Source: Bacteriovoracaceae bacterium (lineage in GTDB: Bacteria > Bdellovibrionota > UBA1018). From it: a stretch of 59,179 nucleotides of DNA. The notes beneath the pieces were generated by a model, which saw only the letters and a list, made by a program, of their open reading frames with translations, searched no databases and was not told the origin of the DNA. The DNA lies in the NCBI GenBank assembly GCA_947447665.1, contig CANFJX010000014.1, forward strand, positions 1 through 59,179. The letters are read 5' to 3'. The translations under genes were made by a program, and so were the position numbers. Below are positions 7,815 to 15,086 of the stretch, piece by piece; positions within the stretch are counted from its first letter, which is position 1, and each line of letters begins with the position of its first letter.

Positions 7815-10667
7815 TCATCCCGCGGCTGCGCAACGAGCCGACATACCTTCTCTGATGTGGATATCTCGAGACTCAATATTACCGTGATAGCCACTGAAGT
7901 AGTAACCCTCCTTTTTGTTGGCTAAGCTAGAAGAAGACGACCAAAACTTTTTTTGAAGCTGTGGTAAAATCTGTGAAATGTATCGATCTTCGCGAAATCC
8001 AAAATCACTTACAATCTCATCCCACTCTGCTTTATTCATCAGGTAGATCCCTGAAATAGGATAGGTTCGATAGATTTCCTGCAGTCGCTCCTTTAAATCT
8101 GGTGGATTTTCTCTTCGAACCTTAACGAGAGCATCCTCGCGCAATTGAAGCTCAACTCGCACCAAGAACTGCATTTCTGAAGGATTGAGAGCGATGCAAG
8201 CCTCTCGCGCTTGGTCAAAATTCAGTCCTAACTCATACTGCTCACCGGGTTGATTCAGGATCGGCTCACCGATGATCACTGGGTGTCCGTACATTTGACG
8301 CATCCAGCTTCTGCCCATTTTTTTAGCGGCTTCCGCTCCGTACTTTTCAGCGAGCCTCTCTGGGGAGACCCGAGTGTACACCGCGCCGGGTTTCCCGAGG
8401 GGGTAAACAGTATCACCCTCGTACGGATTGTCTGCGTCGGCAAGAGCCGCGTAGATATTTCGTTTGGTGTAAAGATCGGCCTCTTCGGGTAACTTAGCTC
8501 GGATTCGATTAGCCAGAAGCTTGAGAGCCTTGGCCTGTTTGGGCGGGCTTGAAACTATTTTTCTAAATCCATTCAACCTTTGATCGTTATTATAAAGCGG
8601 CAAGCCGTAGATCAGCTTTTCGAGCAAATGAGGGTCGATTGAGTGAGACCTGGTCACCGTATCGATCACACTAGAGCTAGCGAACCAGGGAAGCAGACCG
8701 GGAACTGCATGCAATGAGCTCTTAGCTAATTCCTCACCCACTTTATTTTTCCAAGAATTTTCGCCACTGGTCAGGTCTCGGACCGAAAAATGACTTCCCT
8801 CAAAATTCCACGAAAATGCAGGCTCCTCGTTGATCCTAAAACGGAGATGGACTCCCGTGTTTTTCGCATTGAGCCTAGCTATGGAATCGGCCTGGTCTTG
8901 AGCCCCCTCGACGGACCAGCTCAACTTTTTACCCTCTCGAGAAAGAGCTTGGCACAACCAGTCCAATTTTTGTGAACGACTCCCTGCATCTTTGAGCCGA
9001 ATACCACCGCTCCAGGGCAACTCGGGCGCTGGGACTGGAGCGCACGCTCTCTTCGATGAAGCCCCCGATCGACTCCAAGGTAAACAACGAAACCAACCTT
9101 TTTTCTGGGGTGGAACCGCCTGAACGACAGTCGCCTGGGCATCCGGCATCCCACTCGGTTCAATCATTTGATCCACCAAAGCCATCATATTATCCACCCC
9201 AGCGTTGATCTCGCATTGAGGAGCGATGTTCGGCTTAAGGTAATTAACTCCTCCTTGCTTTGAGGCCACCGTCTCACTCCAAGCATCTCGGACAGCTTGT
9301 TTACTTGCCGAAGAGGGATCCGAGTGAGTTTTGTAAAAGGATTGAAGGCTGGGTGCAATTTTCAGTTCAGGGTGAGCCTGGGTGAGTCGAGTCAGTGCCC
9401 CGACGTCAAACTTGCCCGTCACAGAATCATAAAGCACAATATTGAAAAAATTCCGCAGTGAAGTCTCCCCGCAATCGGGATAAGTGCCACCCTCCAAGCT
9501 TTCATGCTTGGCTGAGCCGTAGGATATTACTGGGGGAATCATTTTAGCGGCAAACCTTTCCTCCATCACAGCAAACGCCAGCATCTCTGGATGTTGAGCG
9601 AACCCAGCGACTGCTCTTTTTGGCTTGGATTCGAGCGATTCAGGTTTGTAATCAGAGCGTTTCCATCGGTCTAACAAAAAGGCGGATTGTTTTTCTGAGT
9701 TGATCAAAAAATTAGGATCTTTAATGAGTTTAGGCATCCCTTTGAAGAGTTCAATCAAGTCACTTTTCGTGTTAGCCTTTTTTTGAATGAAGAATGCAAG
9801 AAGTACCTGTTCGGGGAAATGTTTGGGGTAAGCTGGATTTGCGCCAACGCGAGATTCCTTCAGAGACCCAATGAGCATCTCTGCAATACTGCGAAAATCA
9901 CCCTCTTTGCCAATGCCCTTCGATTGAACGGTTGGACGTGTCCCCGCAAGACTAGGTACAGCCAAGATCTGCTCGATCTCGCTCAATTTTCCTTGCAGCT
10001 CACCCACTCGCGTTTTCAGAGCTTCTTTTTCATCAAGCGTGCAACTCGCTCGACGAGACTTTTTCTCTTTTGTATTTCTTTCAGTCGTCAACTGACCTGC
10101 TATTTCAGAAAGACGCTTCAGCCAATGCTCATACGAGGCCGGATTCATCTCGCGATACATCATGTGCATCAAATCCCGCTCCAAATCCCTCATTGCACTG
10201 GCATCTGTCCATGCAGCACCTGGAATGTCGGAAATCCTTTGCAGCAAACGACCAATCAACTCAGAACTCAGATGCGAGATCGGATCAGACTTCACCTGAT
10301 TAGCTACAAAGTTCACTCCATCTTGAGATGGAAACAGTCGCTGCAACCACTCGGAAGTGTAATCCTGCGGGCAATCATTATTCTTGACCAATTGGTCTCT
10401 GATCTGACTAGCCCCCTCCATACAACCATGTTCCGCATTTTTAAGCCCGTAATTCCCCAGGAATCTCCGGTTCTCCAACTCCGTTTTTAACGCGGCGTAC
10501 CCATACACCGGCGACGCGCCCGGGTGATCCACCAGCGCGTCGATCCCTTTGAGGTCGAGATGACTCAGCTCCGCCCACGCTGATAAGGGAGAAAAAGCTA
10601 CCAAAAGAAGTGGGAGAAAGACCTGAGATTGCTTGAGTTGAGTTGGCTCAGAGTATCGATGTACCAT
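7815..10667 (-). CDS. Large exported protein of unknown function
   Basis: A 950-aa protein with a Sec signal peptide (hydrophobic core VFLPLLLVAF, cleavage likely after SAWA, about residue 32). The mature protein is mixed alpha/beta without obvious repeats. A central motif, YPDCGETSLRNFFNIVLYD at roughly residue 400, looks like a conserved core and may hold a catalytic Cys, but I do not recognise the family. A charged stretch near residues 200-240 (KEKKSRRASC, GELQGKLSEIEQ) suggests a short coiled coil. It ends just past the lipoprotein terminator and is probably monocistronic. The ATG at 10667 has a weak upstream site and sits next to a 15-bp palindrome. Confidence 0.75.
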   Translation of the reverse strand: MVHRYSEPTQLKQSQVFLPLLLVAFSPLSAWAELSHLDLKGIDALVDHPGASPVYGYAALKTELENRRFLGNYGLKNAEHGCMEGASQIRDQLVKNNDCPQDYTSEWLQRLFPSQDGVNFVANQVKSDPISHLSSELIGRLLQRISDIPGAAWTDASAMRDLERDLMHMMYREMNPASYEHWLKRLSEIAGQLTTERNTKEKKSRRASCTLDEKEALKTRVGELQGKLSEIEQILAVPSLAGTRPTVQSKGIGKEGDFRSIAEMLIGSLKESRVGANPAYPKHFPEQVLLAFFIQKKANTKSDLIELFKGMPKLIKDPNFLINSEKQSAFLLDRWKRSDYKPESLESKPKRAVAGFAQHPEMLAFAVMEERFAAKMIPPVISYGSAKHESLEGGTYPDCGETSLRNFFNIVLYDSVTGKFDVGALTRLTQAHPELKIAPSLQSFYKTHSDPSSASKQAVRDAWSETVASKQGGVNYLKPNIAPQCEINAGVDNMMALVDQMIEPSGMPDAQATVVQAVPPQKKGWFRCLPWSRSGASSKRACAPVPAPELPWSGGIRLKDAGSRSQKLDWLCQALSREGKKLSWSVEGAQDQADSIARLNAKNTGVHLRFRINEEPAFSWNFEGSHFSVRDLTSGENSWKNKVGEELAKSSLHAVPGLLPWFASSSVIDTVTRSHSIDPHLLEKLIYGLPLYNNDQRLNGFRKIVSSPPKQAKALKLLANRIRAKLPEEADLYTKRNIYAALADADNPYEGDTVYPLGKPGAVYTRVSPERLAEKYGAEAAKKMGRSWMRQMYGHPVIIGEPILNQPGEQYELGLNFDQAREACIALNPSEMQFLVRVELQLREDALVKVRRENPPDLKERLQEIYRTYPISGIYLMNKAEWDEIVSDFGFREDRYISQILPQLQKKFWSSSSSLANKKEGYYFSGYHGNIESRDIHIREGMSARCAAAG

Positions 10668-10670
10668 CCT

Positions 10671-10685
10671 GTAAGTTTAACTTAC
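10671..10685. promoter_or_regulatory. 15-bp palindrome at the start of the large exported gene
   Basis: GTAAGTTTAACTTAC is a perfect 7-bp inverted repeat around one base, ending 3 nt before the start codon of the leftward gene. It could be an operator or a hairpin covering the ribosome-binding site. Only the symmetry is observed. Confidence 0.3.
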
Positions 10686-10828
10686 CAAAATTGGAATGCC
10701 AAATGATCCGCAAAACATATCCGTGCGCCGAAGTGTGACCGACGGTAACACCTTAAAAGAACTCTAACGCCAACGGATTCAGATTTTGAATTTCCCTAAA
10801 AGCGGCAGCTCTCGCTCCCACCTGGCAA

Positions 10829-11665
10829 TCACTGCCTGACTAAACGCTCAAGCGGCATGCCCGCATTAATTCCGCTCGTACGGTAAGGACTAATATCAAG
10901 TCCTCCTCTACGAGTATACCGAGCTAGGACGGTCAGAGTCTTGGGGTGACACTCCCTCTGAAGATCCATAAAAATCCGCTCAACGCATTGTTCATGAAAC
11001 TCATTATGATCTCGGAGAGAGACGACGTACTTTAAAAGTCCCTCGCGATCGATTCGTTGCCCTGTGTAGGAAATTTCGAGACTCCCCCAGTCGGGTTGTC
11101 CGGTGACCAAACAATTGGACTTGAGCAAATGAGTGTGCAAAGTCTCAGTAACCTGATTCCCCTGGGCCATCAGGTAAGAAGGTTCGGGTTGATATTGAGT
11201 GCACTCTATATCCAGCTCATCGAGACTATCACCCTGGAGGTCAATGATCTTGGCCGAAGTTTGATGAAGATCAAAGAGCCCTACCTCGACTGGAGCACCT
11301 GCTGCCTGAGATAAATCAGAGCGCATCAGAGAAGCGACCTGCTCCTGTGAGTCCATCTTGGATTGATTGAAAGAATTCAAATAGAGTTTAAATGATTTAG
11401 ACTCGATCAGAAACGGCGAGTCACACGGAAATCTGAACTCCCCCAAGGCAACCTGGGGCTTACCCCTCGGATTCAGCCACGAGATCTCGAATCCCCGCCA
11501 AAAATCAAATCCAGAAAATGGCAACCCTCCGACAATCCCAATCTCGTCGCGCTTGGGCTGCCGAGGCAGAGGAAAAAGCAGGTTCGGCGCATAGGTGTTC
11601 ACGTAGGAAGATTTCTTCCCCAGTGGTGCTGCGGACAATAGAGATTGTGTTTTATTATTTGACAT
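10829..11665 (-). CDS. queF: NADPH-dependent 7-cyano-7-deazaguanine reductase
   Basis: A 278-aa enzyme that reduces preQ0 to preQ1 in queuosine synthesis. It is the long (YqcD-type) bimodular form: IESKSFKLYLNSFNQ in the N-terminal half and, in the C-terminal half, the catalytic region SNCLVTGQPDWGS with the nucleophilic Cys and the Asp, followed by YVVSLRDHNEFHEQCVERIF. An upstream in-frame start would add 33 residues, but the family begins near MSNNKTQSLLSAAPLGKKSSY, and AAGGGG lies before the ATG at 11665, so I use that. It is divergent from menI across a 63-bp gap. No preQ1 riboswitch is apparent. Confidence 0.93.
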   Translation of the reverse strand: MSNNKTQSLLSAAPLGKKSSYVNTYAPNLLFPLPRQPKRDEIGIVGGLPFSGFDFWRGFEISWLNPRGKPQVALGEFRFPCDSPFLIESKSFKLYLNSFNQSKMDSQEQVASLMRSDLSQAAGAPVEVGLFDLHQTSAKIIDLQGDSLDELDIECTQYQPEPSYLMAQGNQVTETLHTHLLKSNCLVTGQPDWGSLEISYTGQRIDREGLLKYVVSLRDHNEFHEQCVERIFMDLQRECHPKTLTVLARYTRRGGLDISPYRTSGINAGMPLERLVRQ

Positions 11666-11728
11666 CAAATTTCCCCTTACTTTTAACTTTAATTTGGCTT
11701 TTTTGGAACGACAAAATAGAATCCCTCT

Positions 11729-12187
11729 ATGACTACCCTCTGGAAAAATCCTGTCGACCTTCAATTTTTAAACCAAAAAAATGATCAGACGATTCACGGC
11801 GCCCTTGGGATCGTTATCACTCAAATTGGTCCTGACTACCTCGAAGGCACCATGCCTGTAGATCAGCGCACCCACCAACCTGCAGGACTGCTTCACGGCG
11901 GAGCATCAGCGGTCCTGGCCGAGTCCTTGGGGAGCATCGCGTCCCTCCTGGTCGTCGGAATCGGAGAAAAAACCTGCGTCGGAACCGAGCTCAACCTAAG
12001 CCACCTCAGGGGAATTCGCTCGGGAGAAGTCACTGGCAGAGTCACTCCCATCCGAGTGGGTCAATCCATCCATGTCTGGGAGATCAAAATCTGGGACTCT
12101 GCCGACGTAGATCATAAACTCATTTGCATTGCTCGACTCAGTGTCATGACCCGAGGCCGCCGACCTTCTCCAGACTCCTCGAAATAA
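11729..12187 (+). CDS. menI: 1,4-dihydroxy-2-naphthoyl-CoA thioesterase (hotdog fold)
   Basis: A 152-aa hotdog-fold thioesterase very like E. coli MenI/YdiI: EGTMPVDQRTHQPAGLLHGGASAVLAESLGS has the catalytic Glu and the HGG turn, followed by the strand GTELNLSHLR. MenI hydrolyses DHNA-CoA to free DHNA, the substrate of MenA. Its position against the men operon supports that role over the related PaaI/EntH functions. It converges on menE and the two reading frames overlap by 44 bp at their 3' ends. Confidence 0.88.
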   Translation: MTTLWKNPVDLQFLNQKNDQTIHGALGIVITQIGPDYLEGTMPVDQRTHQPAGLLHGGASAVLAESLGSIASLLVVGIGEKTCVGTELNLSHLRGIRSGEVTGRVTPIRVGQSIHVWEIKIWDSADVDHKLICIARLSVMTRGRRPSPDSSK

Positions 12188-13373
12188 TCAACTTCCGTAG
12201 ATCGGTCCTCGGAATCTGATCGATCCGGTGCCATTGTCTGATTTTTTCGAACGGGAGCACCTGAGCATCATAAGCCGCGCGGACTGCCATGGCCTGAGCA
12301 TCTGAAAGTCTCTCGTCACTCAGGAGGTGAATCACATGCCCTAAGCGCTCGTCCGGAAATGGAAGTAAAGCGAGATCAGCAATTATGGAGAGTTGAACAC
12401 GAATTCCATCAAGAATCTGTTGAAGTCTGCCCATCTCCACTTTCTCGCCGCCGATTTTAATCAAATCAACAGTCCGTCCCAGAAGCTGGAGAGATCGCCC
12501 GGTCACGACCCCTCGATCCGTGGTCTTCAGCCAACCCTCGACTTTGGGGTCGAACACACTGTATTTGCCGCCTGAATCGCATTCAATATAGGCCGTCAGC
12601 AAGCTTTCGCCCTTGATCCAGAGACTCTCAGCAGAACGAACTTCCCAATGGGGGAGGATCTCGAAATCAGGAAGGCAAATCGAAGACTCGAGATACGGAG
12701 TAAGTGGAGTCAAAGCGACGGTAGAGCAAGCCTCGGCCATGGCGTAAGTCATCCGAATCGGCCAACCGAGCTCCCTCGCTCTTTGATACAAAGCAGGAGA
12801 GAGGGCTCCACCGCCGACGAGAGCAGTCCGGACCGAAGCGGGACAACGCACCTGATTTTGACAAAGATCAAAAACCTGCGTAGGAACCAAAGAGAGCAAC
12901 GTCACTTGATGGCGCTCCATGGCCTGGATCGCCTCCGAAACATCCCAACGAGAGAGGGTCACCCATTTCGCTCCGCTCAAGTAACACCGAGCTCGGACTG
13001 CCAACCCACCGACGTGAAAATCAGGAAGCAGATGGAGCCATACGTCATTAACACCCTGAAAATCCTGACAAAAGTCCTGCGACAAAGAGGTCTGAGAATC
13101 AAACGCCATGGCCTGATTCACTGCCCGCGCCGACTTGAGGAACGCATCTTTAGACAGTACCACCCATTTAAACCTCGACGAGTGCGCCGCCGTCGTTCCT
13201 GAGGTAAGCAGAAACAGAGATCCCGAGAAAGGGCCGGCGTTTTTTATCGCTTTGAGTTGATTCTGGCCTTCTACCTCAAGCAGACGAGGATTCAGAAAAT
13301 AATAGTTCTGATCCGAGCCCCAATCTAAATCGCCGTCGACTTGGAGAATCTCTAGCCCGTTTGCTAAATCCAT
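12144..13373 (-). CDS. menE: o-succinylbenzoate-CoA ligase
   Basis: A 409-aa member of the acyl-adenylate-forming superfamily that activates o-succinylbenzoate as its CoA thioester. The P-loop core is LLTSGTTAAHSSRFKWVV, less canonical than the usual TSGTTG..K form. MTYAMAEACSTV stands where YGMTE is usual, then TTDRGVV, LGRTVDLIKIGGEKVE, and the closing lysine loop PRTDLRKL. These departures are frequent in short MenE proteins. The ATG overlaps the menA stop (TAATG), so translation is probably coupled. It is the last gene of the menF-menD, menB, menA, menE operon. Confidence 0.88.
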   Translation of the reverse strand: MDLANGLEILQVDGDLDWGSDQNYYFLNPRLLEVEGQNQLKAIKNAGPFSGSLFLLTSGTTAAHSSRFKWVVLSKDAFLKSARAVNQAMAFDSQTSLSQDFCQDFQGVNDVWLHLLPDFHVGGLAVRARCYLSGAKWVTLSRWDVSEAIQAMERHQVTLLSLVPTQVFDLCQNQVRCPASVRTALVGGGALSPALYQRARELGWPIRMTYAMAEACSTVALTPLTPYLESSICLPDFEILPHWEVRSAESLWIKGESLLTAYIECDSGGKYSVFDPKVEGWLKTTDRGVVTGRSLQLLGRTVDLIKIGGEKVEMGRLQQILDGIRVQLSIIADLALLPFPDERLGHVIHLLSDERLSDAQAMAVRAAYDAQVLPFEKIRQWHRIDQIPRTDLRKLIISRSLEKVGGLGS

Positions 13374-14251
13374 TATAACGCCCCGAGCACCAAGCCCAAA
13401 CTCAGCAGCAGACCAAATCCCAAATGTAGCGCGGCCGCCTGAGCGAGGAATTGATTAAACACTGGTCCAGGCGAAGTTCTGAACACTTTCCTCACCAGTG
13501 CGATAGTGCGCGGAAGCAAGATCAAAGGAAAAGCTCCAGCCCATTTCAAATCACGCTGAAACCAGTAGACTGATCCGAGAAAAGGCCCGAGACCCAAAAC
13601 TGCGATCTCTATTCGAGCAAAGGCGACTCCAAATCGCACGGGCAGGGTTTTCTTTGCCGCCTTAATATCGGTGACCCGGTCTCGCAGATTATTCACAGCA
13701 ATCAAAACTGTTGCGAGTAATCCCACTTGAGTACCTGCCACCCACGCAGCTACCTCGAAGTGCCCAGTATTTAAATAGTACATCCCACCGAGAGCGACCC
13801 AGCCAAAGAAGATGAGAACGAAAAGATCACCCAACCCTAGATAAGCAAGCGGAAAGGGCCCAGCCGTGTAGGCGTATCCAGCAAGAACCGAAAAAATCCC
13901 AATCACAACGAGCGGCCATCCACCCGAAATCACCAGCGGAATCCCTAAAAGAATCGCCAACGAGAAAAAAAACAGGCCGCCACCCAAGACTCGCCGAGGA
14001 GATAAAAGTCCACTCTGGGTAACTCGCTTCGGACCGATTCTCTCCGCAGTATCAGCACCCTTTTTGAAGTCAGATGCGTCGTTCACTAAATTGGTCCCAA
14101 TTTGAATGCAGAGTGCGCTCAGTAGTGCCAAAACTGACAGACCGGGCTTCAACTCCTGACCCAGACCGTAAGGTAGAGCCGAGCCCACAATCACGGGAAC
14201 CAAAGCAGCCGTCAGAGTTTTAGGCCTAAATGCAAGGATCCAGCTTTTCAC
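13373..14251 (-). CDS. menA: 1,4-dihydroxy-2-naphthoate polyprenyltransferase
   Basis: A 292-aa UbiA-superfamily integral membrane protein with about eight or nine helices. The first prenyl-diphosphate-binding motif is NLVNDASDFKKGAD and the second is NNLRDRVTDIKAAKKTLPVRFG, both typical of MenA. It prenylates and decarboxylates DHNA to demethylmenaquinone, the substrate of MenG. The start is GTG, 6 nt after the menB stop, and the stop overlaps the menE start. Confidence 0.94.
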   Translation of the reverse strand: MKSWILAFRPKTLTAALVPVIVGSALPYGLGQELKPGLSVLALLSALCIQIGTNLVNDASDFKKGADTAERIGPKRVTQSGLLSPRRVLGGGLFFFSLAILLGIPLVISGGWPLVVIGIFSVLAGYAYTAGPFPLAYLGLGDLFVLIFFGWVALGGMYYLNTGHFEVAAWVAGTQVGLLATVLIAVNNLRDRVTDIKAAKKTLPVRFGVAFARIEIAVLGLGPFLGSVYWFQRDLKWAGAFPLILLPRTIALVRKVFRTSPGPVFNQFLAQAAALHLGFGLLLSLGLVLGAL

Positions 14252-14257
14252 GCTGAC

Positions 14258-15076
14258 CTACGGAAATTTCGGAAATTGTCTGAAATTCGGTTTTCGTTTT
14301 TCGATAAAAGCATTTCGACCTTCTTTCGCTTCCTCAGACATGTAGTAAAGGAGCGTTGCATTTCCGGCCAGATCCAGCAATCCCATCTGCCCGTCGCAAT
14401 CTGCATTAAGCGAGGCCTTTAAACACCGAAGCGCCAAAGGTGAGTGCTCCAGCATTTCCCGGCACCAGGTCACCGTTTCGCTCTCTAAATTTTCATAAGG
14501 CACAACGTGGTTGACTAGACCCATTTCGAGAGCCTGCTCAGCAGAGTACTGCCGACAGAGGTACCAAATCTCTCTTGCCTTTTTTTGACCCACGATACGA
14601 GCCAAATAACTACTCCCCAGTCCACCGTCAAAAGAGCCGACTTTGGGTCCCGTCTGACCAAATCGCGCGTTATCTGCTGCAATTGTCAGATCGCAAACAA
14701 TGTGGAGGACGTGCCCGCCACCGATCGCATAGCCTGCAACCATTGCAACTACCGGCTTAGGTAAGCCACGGATTTTCTTTTGCAGGTCCAAAACATTAAG
14801 CCGAGGCACGCCGTCACTTCCCACGTACCCACCCGTGCCACGGACCTTTTGATCGCCGCCAGCACAGAAAGCGTCTTTGCCCTCACCCGTCAGAATCACT
14901 ACGCCAATGGAGCTCTCATCCCGACAAATATCGAAAGCCTCTAAAAGCTCGGTCACCGTTTCTGGCCGAAAGGCATTCCGAACTTCCGGGCGATTAATCG
15001 TCACCTTAGCGATGCCATCTTCGGTCCGCTCGAGCTTGATGTCTTTAAAATCACGAATTTTGATCCACGTTTCCAT
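14258..15076 (-). CDS. menB: 1,4-dihydroxy-2-naphthoyl-CoA synthase
   Basis: A 272-aa crotonase-fold enzyme that closes the naphthoate ring of o-succinylbenzoyl-CoA. The oxyanion-hole segments are [12 protein letters not shown] and [38 protein letters not shown]; the C-terminus [18 protein letters not shown] is the usual MenB ending. The length is normal. It starts 10 nt after the menF-menD stop. Confidence 0.97.
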   Translation of the reverse strand: METWIKIRDFKDIKLERTEDGIAKVTINRPEVRNAFRPETVTELLEAFDICRDESSIGVVILTGEGKDAFCAGGDQKVRGTGGYVGSDGVPRLNVLDLQKKIRGLPKPVVAMVAGYAIGGGHVLHIVCDLTIAADNARFGQTGPKVGSFDGGLGSSYLARIVGQKKAREIWYLCRQYSAEQALEMGLVNHVVPYENLESETVTWCREMLEHSPLALRCLKASLNADCDGQMGLLDLAGNATLLYYMSEEAKEGRNAFIEKRKPNFRQFPKFP

Positions 15077-15086
15077 CTACGACTCC

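Noticed and set aside
7523..7894. Leftward open frame over the end of the lipoprotein gene
   Set aside because: It crosses the terminator and is antisense to a better-supported gene.
11666..11728. preQ1 riboswitch before queF
   Set aside because: No C-rich loop and A-rich tail arrangement of the preQ1 aptamer is visible.
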